Below, piece by piece: positions 1-7,759 of a DNA stretch of 64,000 nt (within the stretch, counting starts at the first letter, position 1; each line of letters begins with the position of its first letter). Source of the DNA: an uncultured Eubacterium sp. (lineage in GTDB: Bacteria; Bacillota; Clostridia; Oscillospirales; Acutalibacteraceae). The translations under genes were made by a program, and so were the position numbers. The notes beneath the pieces are model-generated. The model made no database searches, was not told where the DNA came from, and was given only the letters and a program-made list of their open reading frames with translations. The stretch is taken from NCBI GenBank assembly GCA_900542875.1, contig UQPH01000001.1:62001-126000 (forward strand). The letters run 5' to 3'.

Positions 1-1
1 G

Positions 2-196
2 CAAAATATTTGTCTGAGATATAAGTACATAAATAATAAAAATCAAAAGGAAATTGCCGAACTCCTTAAACTTTCTCAACCCACCGTATCAAGGCATATA
101 AATGCCGCAAAAGACATTATGAATAGTTCGCTCAAGTATTGCTATATTGCTTTGTCTAAGGCTATTGACGAATACGAAAGACTCAGTACACAGTAA
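2..196 (+). CDS. C-terminal part of a sigma-70-region-4-like HTH protein (truncated by window edge)
   Basis: An open frame enters from the left edge and ends at the TAA at 194-196, giving 64 visible residues. The segment with KEIAELLKL followed by SQPTVSR is a helix-turn-helix of the type in sigma-70 region 4, which contacts the -35 element. After the HTH come about 25 further residues ending in ERLSTQ. What is seen is only the C-terminus. Sigma factor is the best guess, because the spacing and the QPTVSRHI pattern resemble SigB/SigF-like sigma factors, but another HTH regulator is possible. The missing N-terminus would decide. Confidence 0.55.
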   Translation, partial: QNICLRYKYINNKNQKEIAELLKLSQPTVSRHINAAKDIMNSSLKYCYIALSKAIDEYERLSTQ

Positions 197-336
197 AATT
201 TAATATTATTTCGCTTTTATGCTTTAATCCTGTACCCTAAAAAGTGTTTGCTTTTACATCTTTTTTAATGGTTAATGCGGTTGTATAATAAACCTATATA
301 ATTTGATTATATTTGATTTTATAAGGAGAAAACAAA

Positions 337-867
337 ATGAAAACAAAAACGAAAACCAATGTAAAAAAGATTTGTCTTACCGGACTTATGGCGGCTATGG
401 TTACGGTATGCACGGCATTTATTAAGATACCTACGGGAATTAATGCAGGTTATCTTCATTTCGGCGACAGTATGATTTATATCAGCGGCTGTATTCTCGG
501 TCCCTGGGCACTTTTGGCTTCGGCAATCGGCGGCGCACTTGCGGATATTTTGGCAGGCTCGCCTCAGTGGGCGATAGCCACCGCAATCATAAAGGCTCTC
601 AATGCCGTGCCGTTTATAATTATGGCGGCTGAATATAAAAAGAAGAATAATACCGTTAAAGTTGTTAATAAGTACACTTCGCCTATGGTCATTGTTTCCG
701 GTCTTATTACGATTTTCGGTTATCTTCTCGCAGAGGGAATTATGTATTCGTTCCCGTCGGCACTCACCTCCGTTCCGTTTTCCATTGTTCAGGCTGTGGG
801 TTCTGCGATTATATTCTTTGTTGTCGGTAAAATTTTTGATAAGGCGAATTTACAAAAATATATCTGA
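337..867 (+). CDS. ECF-type transporter substrate-binding S component (PF07155-like)
   Basis: A 176-residue integral membrane protein with about five to six hydrophobic segments. It begins with a short lysine/threonine-rich N-terminus, then the pattern IPTGINAGYLHFGDS, then ALADILAG and a late IIKALNA helix. These are typical of S components of energy-coupling factor vitamin transporters, which bind a micronutrient and dock on a shared EcfAAT module. No EcfA or EcfT gene is nearby, so it would be a group II S component using a module encoded elsewhere. The ligand cannot be read from sequence. The start is set by the AAGGAG ribosome site about 8 bases upstream. A strong terminator follows directly. 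Confidence 0.8.
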   Translation: MKTKTKTNVKKICLTGLMAAMVTVCTAFIKIPTGINAGYLHFGDSMIYISGCILGPWALLASAIGGALADILAGSPQWAIATAIIKALNAVPFIIMAAEYKKKNNTVKVVNKYTSPMVIVSGLITIFGYLLAEGIMYSFPSALTSVPFSIVQAVGSAIIFFVVGKIFDKANLQKYI

Positions 868-878
868 CATTGATATTA

Positions 879-910
879 AAGCGGGCTCGGTATTCCGAGC
901 TCGCTTTTTT
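879..910 (+). terminator. Intrinsic terminator after the ECF S-component gene
   Basis: GCGGGCTCGG and CCGAGCTCGC form a stem with one internal mismatch around a TATT loop, followed by a run of six T. It lies 12 bases past the stop codon. Confidence 0.9.
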
Positions 911-1035
911 ATGCGTGGAATTATGCTTATTATAGGCTGTCCGAAGAGTTTCTTATTTCGTTTACACAAAAACAACAGATAAATAATTATTTAATTGTCT
1001 GCGTGGTTAAGGGACTTTATCGGGCAGTCTAAAGT

Positions 1036-1066
1036 AAAACAGCACCTCATCTTGAGGTGCTGTTTT
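1036..1066. terminator. Strong palindromic terminator hairpin, probably bidirectional
   Basis: Perfect 14-base stem AAAACAGCACCTCA / TGAGGTGCTGTTTT with a 3-base loop. The A and T runs at the stem ends give a U-tract on either strand. It lies between the plus-strand ECF gene and the 3' end of the minus-strand YczE-like gene, so it could serve both. The rest of the 868-1178 gap holds the terminator above, a second 8-bp hairpin (GTATCCCG/CGGGATAC, 1069-1092) and no gene. Confidence 0.7.
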
Positions 1067-1178
1067 GCGTATCCCGTCGCTACTCGGGATACAAAGGAGT
1101 AAATTTATATAAAATCTAAAAGGCTATATATTAAAAGGTTGGGGAAGTTATTCCGGCAACCTTGGTTGCAACCATGTT

Positions 1179-2021
1179 TTATAATTTGTTGATTACGGTG
1201 AAAGCATCAGACTTGATGTCTAAATCTGCCGGGTTGTGGTCTTTTGGTACTTTGTTCTTTACCATAGCTCCGCTGATCATAAAGAAAGCCACATCTTTGC
1301 TGAGCCTTCCGTAGTCAACATTAAGAATTTTTGATGTTACCTTTTCGCTGAAGAAGTTTACCAGCGGTCCCATCATAAATGCTGTGATAACAGTTCCGAT
1401 GCCGATGTTTTTTACACCGGACAAATCACCTTTTAACAGTGCGGTCAATCCGCCGCTGACAATCAGTCCGATAAGTATTACGAGCACATCTGTAAATACT
1501 CTTGCCCATTTATACGGAATGTTTGTCGCTCTGTTTATCATAAAACCGATGCTGTCGTAAGGACCTACACCGATGTTGCAAACGAAGAACAGAGAGCAGG
1601 AAAAGCACAAAACCACAATGCCTGCCGCAAGTAAAGCAATGCGAAGTGCAAGACCGTCGCCGCTCGCTTTAACGCTCGGCTCAATAATCTTTTCAAATAA
1701 TTCGCACGAGTAACCGACGCCAACCATATTAATCAATGTGCCTACACCGATGAGTCCACGGTGAGCAACTATAACCACAAAAACTATGATTACAGCGTTG
1801 ACAATCAGCTGATAGGTTCCGTAGCCTATTCCCAATGTCGAAGAGATGTTCATATTCATTGATGTAAAGGGGTCAACACCAAAGCCCGAAACGGAAAACA
1901 ATGCAATTCCCAATCCCATGACTACTATGGAAAGGACGGTCAACACAACACGCTTAACCATATTATGTTGAACAAACATATCTTTAATATATCCGTATGC
2001 TTCCTTTTCAAACTTTTTCAT
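1179..2021 (-). CDS. YczE/YitT-like multi-pass membrane protein (DUF6198-type)
   Basis: A 280-residue inner-membrane protein with about five or six transmembrane segments, the first near residues 22-42. The segments SGFGVDPFTS and NIGVGPYDS occur in the two halves, an internal duplication typical of YczE-like proteins, whose biochemical role is unknown. I chose the ATG at 2021 because GAGAGG sits eight bases upstream; a longer frame reaching 2072 has no such site. The C-terminal tail of about 35 residues is hydrophilic (KVPKDHNPADLDIKSD). It is read in the same direction as spoVT, from which it is separated by about 160 bases, so it may have its own promoter. Confidence 0.75.
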   Translation of the reverse strand: MKKFEKEAYGYIKDMFVQHNMVKRVVLTVLSIVVMGLGIALFSVSGFGVDPFTSMNMNISSTLGIGYGTYQLIVNAVIIVFVVIVAHRGLIGVGTLINMVGVGYSCELFEKIIEPSVKASGDGLALRIALLAAGIVVLCFSCSLFFVCNIGVGPYDSIGFMINRATNIPYKWARVFTDVLVILIGLIVSGGLTALLKGDLSGVKNIGIGTVITAFMMGPLVNFFSEKVTSKILNVDYGRLSKDVAFFMISGAMVKNKVPKDHNPADLDIKSDAFTVINKL

Positions 2022-2179
2022 GAATATGCCTCTCACCCGGCAACAATTTTGCCTTTTTCCTCTCTCTTGCACACATTATATACTGCTAAGAAGAAAAATC
2101 AAGACCTTTTGGTGATATTCTAGGTTTTGTATAGTGTAACCAAAGTTATTTGGCAAAATTTGTGCATATTGCACAATGG

Positions 2180-2716
2180 CTATTCCATTTGTTTCCCCAA
2201 AAACGAGGCGGCAACCTGAACAAGTTTAATGTCCGCTTCGCTCGGAAGTTCGCCGCTGTCGCCGTCAAAAAGTGCTACCGCACCGCTGACATCGCCTGCA
2301 TATATGATGGGATATACCACCTGCGCCTGTCTGTCGTACCCCTCGATTGCGGACATAGACGGCACTTTGTCGGTCTTTATGTGGATTTGTCTGTTCGTCA
2401 TAAGTTCTTCGAGACTCTTCGTAACTCTGCGTTCGAGCACTTCTCGCTTGTTAATTCCCGACGCCGCTATTACGTGGTCGTTGTCCGTAATTACTACGGG
2501 CAACCCTGCCCCCTTGTGAAGCACTTCGGCGTATTCTCCTGCCATGCCCGACAGTTCTCCTATCGGTGAGTATTTTTTGAATATGACTTCTCCCTCGCTG
2601 TCGGTGTATATTTCAAGCGGGTCACCCTCTTTGATTCTGAAAGAGCGGCGGATTTCCTTTGGTATTACGATTCTGCCAAGGTCATCGATTCGCCTAACGA
2701 TACCTGTTGCTTTCAT
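2180..2716 (-). CDS. spoVT: Stage V sporulation protein T, AbrB-family transcriptional regulator
   Basis: SpoVT is a DNA-binding regulator that tunes forespore genes under SigG and affects spore germination in Bacillus and Clostridia. The 178-residue length matches the family exactly. The N-terminal 50 residues form the AbrB swapped-hairpin domain (ATGIVRRIDDLGRIVIPKEI, then GDPLEIY), and residues 55-178 form the GAF-like sensor domain ending FLGKQME. The start is ATG at 2716, seven bases after AGGAG; an ATG six bases further upstream overlaps the ribosome site. Its presence is direct evidence that the host makes endospores or descends from a spore-former. Confidence 0.95.
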   Translation of the reverse strand: MKATGIVRRIDDLGRIVIPKEIRRSFRIKEGDPLEIYTDSEGEVIFKKYSPIGELSGMAGEYAEVLHKGAGLPVVITDNDHVIAASGINKREVLERRVTKSLEELMTNRQIHIKTDKVPSMSAIEGYDRQAQVVYPIIYAGDVSGAVALFDGDSGELPSEADIKLVQVAASFLGKQME

Positions 2717-2949
2717 TTTCATTCTCCTAATCCTATATTTTTTACTGTTATATTTTGCACATTTAATTCCGATTAATACCACTCGAGCGCTTCTATTTTT
2801 TGGAAAAAAGATGGATTTTTACAGCTTTATAAAAATATGGTTTTACCCGTTTGTTTTTCAGACAGTATATTATGTCTTGATATTATTTTAATAAAAATGT
2901 AAAATGTATGTATTAAGCAATAAAACACAAGGCGTAAGGAGTTGAAGTT

Positions 2950-3603
2950 TTGTATAACGGCAAAATTGAGAGAGTTAAAAGAAAAGTACATATCACTTTG
3001 GCTTGCGTTAGCATAATTTTGGGCATTGGGTTATATTTTTTGTTTCGGTACATTATTTTCGGCGGTAATGCCGTCAAAGTTTATCCCGACGGTTTGATGA
3101 GCAGAGGTCCGGTGCCTGATTTTGTTTTTGCCGTTGCCGTTTCGATTTCTTTAATTTACGCTTGCCTAAATTTGACAGTCGGCAGAATTATCATTAACAG
3201 GTTTAGTATTGATGACTCGGGAGCAGGTTTTAAGAAACCGAGTTATGTGCCGGCTGTTGTTACACTTCTTGTCGCTTTTACTTTTTTATATGCGGCACAT
3301 TACGGTTCTGTCGCTTTTACGGACAGTCGGCTTATCATTCCCGAGCCGAGCGGATACAGCTCAGAATATGACGATTTGACGGTTTATAAGGCTGAATATT
3401 TTGTTGACGAGATAGGTCAACTTCGCAATGACAGCGATTCGGTTTGCTATGTTTTGTATAACGGCAAGGAATTTTATGATATGCCGATTATGAACTTGGG
3501 TGAGTCGCAGGAGAAGAAAATCGCCGATTTATTCAGCGAACATAATGTTAAAATCGTTAATGTCGCTACAACGGATAAGATACCCGATTACAGGAGCAAG
3601 TAA
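2950..3603 (+). CDS. Small membrane protein of unknown function
   Basis: I do not recognise this 217-residue protein. It has a basic N-terminus (KIERVKRKV), then three hydrophobic segments at about residues 12-35, 55-75 and 95-118, and a hydrophilic C-terminal half of about 95 residues rich in Asp, Glu and Tyr that contains one Cys. The predicted start is TTG at 2950, because AAGGAG lies eight bases upstream and there is no ATG near it. It is transcribed divergently from spoVT and lies upstream of the putP-like gene with a 112-base gap, so the link to either neighbour is unclear. Confidence 0.6.
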   Translation: MYNGKIERVKRKVHITLACVSIILGIGLYFLFRYIIFGGNAVKVYPDGLMSRGPVPDFVFAVAVSISLIYACLNLTVGRIIINRFSIDDSGAGFKKPSYVPAVVTLLVAFTFLYAAHYGSVAFTDSRLIIPEPSGYSSEYDDLTVYKAEYFVDEIGQLRNDSDSVCYVLYNGKEFYDMPIMNLGESQEKKIADLFSEHNVKIVNVATTDKIPDYRSK

Positions 3604-3715
3604 TAACTTTGTATATTTCTGATTCTCCGTCGGTATAAATTTGCATTATTGCTTATTTTGTGTTATTATATATTGTATTTATTTTTACAATATAAGAGAA
3701 AACGGAGGAGAAGGA

Positions 3716-5272
3716 ATGACTACGGCACAAATTTGTATGATGGCTTCCATTGTTGTCTATCTGTTCGCTATGGTGCTCATCGGTGTTGCTTATTCAAAAA
3801 AGACAAAAAATGTCAGTGATTTCTATTTGGGAGGAAGAAAACTCGGCCCGCTGGTTACCGCTATGAGTGCGGAGGCTTCGGATATGAGCAGTTATCTGCT
3901 TATGGGTCTGCCGGGACTCGCTTTGCTTACAGGCACTGCGGATGTGGGTTGGACGGTTATCGGTCTTGCGGTAGGTACTTATCTTAATTGGCTTATCGTT
4001 GCAAAGAAGTTGAGAAATTATTCGGCACATATCGGTGCAATTACAATTCCCGATTATTTTTCGATAAGATATAAGGACGATAAGAGAATTCTTATGGCAC
4101 TTACTGCCCTTATTATTATAATTTTCTTTGTTCCGTATACCGCTTCGGGATTTAGTGCCTGCGGTAAATTGTTCGGCACTCTTTTTGGTGTTGATTACCA
4201 TATTGCTATGGTTGTTTCGGCTGTTATAATTGTCGGATATACTTCGCTCGGCGGCTTTAATGCGGCATCGTTTACCGACTTTATCCAGTCAATAATTATG
4301 ACTGTTGCCCTGATAATTGTTGTTATCTTCGGTATCAGCAAGGCAGGCGGTATCGACGCTGTTGTAAATAATGCAAAGGCTCTTGACGGATATTTGAGTA
4401 TGTTTACCTCGTATTCAAGAACAGCGGTCACCGAAACGGGAACGAGTGCTCCGTACAGCGCTTTGACCATAGTTTCTACCCTGGCTTGGGGTCTCGGATA
4501 TTTCGGAATGCCTCACATTCTTCTCAGATTTATGGCTATCGAAAATCCGAATAAGATTAAAACTTCTCGTCGTGTCGCAACTGTTTGGGTTGTGATTTCT
4601 ATGGCGATTGCGGTAATTATCGGTATCGTGGGCAACGCTCTTATGAACGGCGGCATTATCTCATCCGTTGCCGCAGACGGCACTCCTGCCGATAAAGAAA
4701 CCATTATTATCCTTGTTGCAAAATTCCTTGCCGAGCACGGCATTGTTCCCGCTCTCGTTGCAGGCGTTATTCTTGCAGGTATTCTTGCCAGCACGATGTC
4801 AACTTCGGACAGCCAGCTTCTTGCGGCTTCGTCTTCTGTCAGTGAGAACATTCTCGGCGGATTGTTCAAGTTAAATTTGAGCGAAACCGCAAAGATGATA
4901 GTTGCCCGTGTAACGCTTATCGTTATTGCGCTTATCGGCATCGTTGTTGCGTGGGATCAAAACAGCAGCGTGTTTAAGATTGTATCATTTGCCTGGGCAG
5001 GCTTCGGCGCAGCGTTCGGACCTGTTATGTTGCTCTCTCTTTTCTGGAGAAGAAGTAATAAATACGGTGCAATTGCAGGCGTTTTCGCAGGCGGAGCGAT
5101 GGTGTTCATCTGGAAGTTTGTCATTTCGGGTCTTGCGCCGATACTCGGCGTGTATGAACTTTTGCCGGCTTTTCTTACGGGTCTTGTAGTAAATGTGGTT
5201 GTGTCTCTTCTCACACCTAAGCCGGAAAAAGAAATTACAGACGCATTCGACGCAATTAAGAAAATTAAGTAA
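3716..5272 (+). CDS. putP: Sodium:solute symporter, PutP (sodium/proline) type
   Basis: A 518-residue member of the SSS family, which couples sodium entry to uptake of proline or a related solute across the inner membrane. About 13 transmembrane helices are visible. Family landmarks are DFYLGGRKLGPLVTAMSAEASDMS near residues 35-58, the GYTSLGGF segment near 175, and STMSTSDSQLLAASSSVSE near 362-380, which corresponds to the conserved sodium-site Ser/Thr region of PutP. The ATG at 3716 follows GGAGGAGAAGGA; the frame extends upstream but lacks that site. The next gene, a DtxR-like regulator, begins 30 bases downstream, suggesting one transcript. Proline is the family-based guess for the substrate. 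Confidence 0.88.
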   Translation: MTTAQICMMASIVVYLFAMVLIGVAYSKKTKNVSDFYLGGRKLGPLVTAMSAEASDMSSYLLMGLPGLALLTGTADVGWTVIGLAVGTYLNWLIVAKKLRNYSAHIGAITIPDYFSIRYKDDKRILMALTALIIIIFFVPYTASGFSACGKLFGTLFGVDYHIAMVVSAVIIVGYTSLGGFNAASFTDFIQSIIMTVALIIVVIFGISKAGGIDAVVNNAKALDGYLSMFTSYSRTAVTETGTSAPYSALTIVSTLAWGLGYFGMPHILLRFMAIENPNKIKTSRRVATVWVVISMAIAVIIGIVGNALMNGGIISSVAADGTPADKETIIILVAKFLAEHGIVPALVAGVILAGILASTMSTSDSQLLAASSSVSENILGGLFKLNLSETAKMIVARVTLIVIALIGIVVAWDQNSSVFKIVSFAWAGFGAAFGPVMLLSLFWRRSNKYGAIAGVFAGGAMVFIWKFVISGLAPILGVYELLPAFLTGLVVNVVVSLLTPKPEKEITDAFDAIKKIK

Positions 5273-5302
5273 TAAACAGTATTTATTTTATTAGGAGTTA
5301 AT

Positions 5303-5662
5303 ATGCACGAATCAGGAGAAATGTACCTTGAAACAATTTATGTTTTGAGTCAAAAGCAGCAGAATGTCCGTTCCATCGATGTTGCGGAGGAAATGGGCTT
5401 TTCAAAGCCGAGCGTAAGCCGTGGCGTCAGTATTTTGAAACAGCAGGGATACTTAACCGTTGACGGAAACGGCTTTCTTGAGTTGACCGACAGCGGTATG
5501 GATTTGGCAAAAAAGATATATGAGCGCCATACTGTTTTGACCGAAGCGCTCGTAAAACTCGGCGTCGATCCCGAGATTGCTCAGCAGGATGCCTGCAAGA
5601 TGGAGCATATTATCTCCGACGAAACTCTAAACGCTTTCAAAAGGCATATGGGTAAGGACTGA
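5303..5662 (+). CDS. DtxR/MntR-family metal-dependent repressor, short form
   Basis: A 119-residue winged-helix regulator of the metal-sensing DtxR family, lacking the C-terminal SH3-like domain. The DNA-binding helix is DVAEEMGFSKPSVSRGV (residues 26-42). The candidate metal ligands are Met7, Glu10, His76, Cys98, Glu101 and His102. By alignment from memory, Met and Cys occupy the positions that are Met10 and Cys102 in DtxR but Asp8 and Glu99 in B. subtilis MntR, which suggests ferrous-iron rather than manganese preference. It shares a transcript with the PutP-like symporter, an unusual partner for an iron or manganese sensor. A terminator follows the stop codon. Confidence 0.85.
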   Translation: MHESGEMYLETIYVLSQKQQNVRSIDVAEEMGFSKPSVSRGVSILKQQGYLTVDGNGFLELTDSGMDLAKKIYERHTVLTEALVKLGVDPEIAQQDACKMEHIISDETLNAFKRHMGKD

Positions 5663-5692
5663 ATATTCGTAAATTAAATAGGTTTTGTATTT

Positions 5693-5723
5693 AGGGAGGC
5701 TCGAAACAGAGTCTCCTTTTTTT
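5693..5723 (+). terminator. Intrinsic terminator of the putP-dtxR-like unit
   Basis: GGAGGCTC and GAGTCTCC pair (one G-T wobble) around a GAAACA loop and are followed by seven T. Confidence 0.85.
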
Positions 5724-5784
5724 AATTTATTAACATTTATTTTTGATTTATTCGTAACTTATTGTGATTTATTCAAAATTTATA

Positions 5785-5813
5785 TTGACAATAAATAGAA
5801 TAAATGTTAATAT
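5785..5813 (+). promoter_or_regulatory. Near-consensus sigma-A promoter for the 5847-6772 gene pair
   Basis: TTGACA at 5785-5790, a 17-base spacer, then TAATAT at 5808-5813. Transcription would start about 25 bases before the ribosome site of the next gene. Confidence 0.75.
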
Positions 5814-5846
5814 AAACTCGAAAGAAAAATAGAAAGAGGTGCTTTT

Positions 5847-6338
5847 ATGCAGTATGAAACTGTAATATTGGAATTAATGTCAAGGGTTCAAAAATTGGAA
5901 GAAGAGATTGCACAGTTAAAAGCCACTGCCGATTTCGGCAATGTCGGAGTGCAAGCCGCATCAAGACGAAATGTTAAAGTTACGCCGGAAATGACGGAAC
6001 TATGCTATGAAAAAGCAAAGTTGCTTTGTAATAACGAAAACTTGAATATGGACGATTTGGCACAGGAAGTTTCAAAACAGACGGGAATGAATTTCAATAC
6101 TGCGAAAATGAATATCCATTCTATTACAAAAATGCTCAAGGGCGAGGGATATAACAGAATACTCAGTTCGGATTCGCTCGACTTGTGCTTGAGCCTGATT
6201 TATGCGGAATACGGTTACGGCGGACTTTATAAAGCCTTGAAAGCGACAAAACTCCATATCGAATATTTGAAAACAAAGGGTATGGCTACCCAAAAATTGT
6301 TTTCGGTTTATGATAAGTATGAGCAGATGATAAAGTAA
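5847..6338 (+). CDS. Unrecognised protein with N-terminal coiled coil
   Basis: I cannot assign this 163-residue protein. Residues 5-28 (ILELMSRVQKLEEEIAQLK) form a short coiled coil, residues 40-60 are a linker, and residues 47-163 are helical with no membrane segment, ending in a YEQMIK tail. The ATG at 5847 follows AAGAGGTG. It has its own near-consensus promoter and is followed 14 bases later by a second unknown gene, so the two probably form a bicistronic unit closed by a terminator. AT-rich codons and isolation between terminators are compatible with acquired accessory genes, but no mobility gene is near. Confidence 0.6.
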   Translation: MQYETVILELMSRVQKLEEEIAQLKATADFGNVGVQAASRRNVKVTPEMTELCYEKAKLLCNNENLNMDDLAQEVSKQTGMNFNTAKMNIHSITKMLKGEGYNRILSSDSLDLCLSLIYAEYGYGGLYKALKATKLHIEYLKTKGMATQKLFSVYDKYEQMIK

Positions 6339-6352
6339 TTTAGGAGGCTAAT

Positions 6353-6772
6353 ATGGGAAACGGTATAAGTGATGTGTTGAGAACATTGTATAATTATAAC
6401 GGCGGTGAAATTACTGTTACTTTGTTAAAAGGAACAAAACATAAGGTGAATTTGTCGAATGACGGAGAGTATTTATATAGCATTACTGGACTTGGAAAAT
6501 CATATCATTTGAAATTGGAATGGTTCGATAAGATAGTAAAATATATTGTGGACAATGGCGGCAGAGTTAAAAAGGGCGGCTCTCGTAATAAAAATGCGAA
6601 AGTCGGTTACGAAAATTGTGCATATGGTACACTTGCGCATTATGTCGCAACGGAGTGCTACGGTAAGAAAGCAGGTGCTTCGTCTTATGACCCCATTTTT
6701 ATGGTGGCGGCGATTTTAGATAACGCCGGAATTTGTAAAAACGAAAGAGGATACATAAGCATAAACAGATAA
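6353..6772 (+). CDS. Unrecognised cytoplasmic protein, second gene of the pair
   Basis: A 139-residue protein with no family I recognise. The first 50 residues look beta-rich (GGEITVTLLKGTKHKVNLS), the middle is basic (residues 75-87, RVKKGGSRNKNAK), and the C-terminal part contains ENCAYGTLAHYVATECYGKK and an isolated Cys near the end. There is no signal peptide or membrane helix. The ATG at 6353 follows AGGAGG. It is very likely co-expressed with the upstream coiled-coil protein, and the two may act together. A terminator hairpin sits 13 bases after the stop. Confidence 0.6.
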   Translation: MGNGISDVLRTLYNYNGGEITVTLLKGTKHKVNLSNDGEYLYSITGLGKSYHLKLEWFDKIVKYIVDNGGRVKKGGSRNKNAKVGYENCAYGTLAHYVATECYGKKAGASSYDPIFMVAAILDNAGICKNERGYISINR

Positions 6773-6785
6773 GTAAAACGGCAAT

Positions 6786-6818
6786 GGCTTGGGAGTGTGA
6801 AATTCCCGAGCCTTTATT
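6786..6818 (+). terminator. Intrinsic terminator of the unknown gene pair
   Basis: GGCTTGGGA and TTCCCGAGCC pair around GTGTGAAA and are followed by TTTATTT. The stem sequence closely resembles that of the terminator at 43736-43770. Confidence 0.75.
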
Positions 6819-6985
6819 TCGGTCGATTTATTTTTATCGGCGTGGTTTTGGGCTTTTATCAGCCGTCCGGTCTTTTTTAATTTTGTATTAATAATGAAAC
6901 GATAAACTTTACTTGTATTTTGTTATAGTATAATATATAATAAAATAAATTATATTAGATTATGTATAGCAGAAACGGTGAAAGT

Positions 6986-7759
6986 TTGAAATTTTTAGCG
7001 ATAGGGGATGTCGTGTCCTCGCAGGGGTGCGATTATTTAAGGGATAATCTGCCGAAACTCAAAAGAGAATACGGTGCGGATTTTGTCATCGTAAACGGAG
7101 AAAACAGTGCGGTGGGAAACGGCGTTACGCCAAAGAGCGCACAGCATATTTTTACGAGCGGCACAGATATTATTACTCTGGGCAATCATTCGCTCAGGCG
7201 TCCTGAAATCGCCGATTATCTTGATGAAAACGAATTTATCATAAGACCGTATAATTACCACTCTTCGGCTCCGGGCAGGGGCACTGCGATTATCGAGAGG
7301 GGTGCGTTTAGGGCGGCTGTGATTAATTTGCAGGGCACTGCGTTTCTCGAGCCGATAGAAAATCCGTTCATCGCCGCAGACAGAGAGATTGAGCGGTTGA
7401 ATGAAGAAGGCATAAAAAACATAATCATAGATTTTCACGCAGAAGCTACGGGTGAAAAAAAGGCTCTGGGCTTTTATCTTGACGGCAGGGTGTCTGCCGT
7501 TTTCGGAACCCACACTCACGTGCAAACTTCGGACGAGCAGATTTTGCCGCAGGGAACGGGATATATTACAGACCTCGGAATGACGGGTCCGTATTTTTCG
7601 GTGCTCGGCGTTGAGCCGGAAAAGGTGATATATAAATTGAAAACAAATTTGCCTGTCAGATTTTCAAACCCCGACGGCGAATGCACGCTTGAAGGAATAT
7701 TCTTTGAGACAGATGATAAAACAGGTAAAACTGTTCATATAGAAAGGTTTAGAAAATGA
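6986..7759 (+). CDS. ymdB: YmdB-family metallophosphoesterase (dinuclear metal phosphodiesterase)
   Basis: YmdB-type enzymes hydrolyse 2',3'-cyclic nucleotides and influence biofilm and sporulation decisions in Bacillus. The metal-ligand motifs are all present in order: IGDVV, VNGENS, LGNHS, DFHAEAT and GTHTHVQ, followed by the family C-terminus MTGPYFSVLG and LPVRFSNPDG. I place the start at the TTG at 6986, which follows GGTGA and gives the family N-terminus (KFLAIGDVV). An ATG at 6962 would add eight residues but has no visible ribosome site. It overlaps the next gene by an ATGA junction, so translation is probably coupled. Confidence 0.9.
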   Translation: MKFLAIGDVVSSQGCDYLRDNLPKLKREYGADFVIVNGENSAVGNGVTPKSAQHIFTSGTDIITLGNHSLRRPEIADYLDENEFIIRPYNYHSSAPGRGTAIIERGAFRAAVINLQGTAFLEPIENPFIAADREIERLNEEGIKNIIIDFHAEATGEKKALGFYLDGRVSAVFGTHTHVQTSDEQILPQGTGYITDLGMTGPYFSVLGVEPEKVIYKLKTNLPVRFSNPDGECTLEGIFFETDDKTGKTVHIERFRK

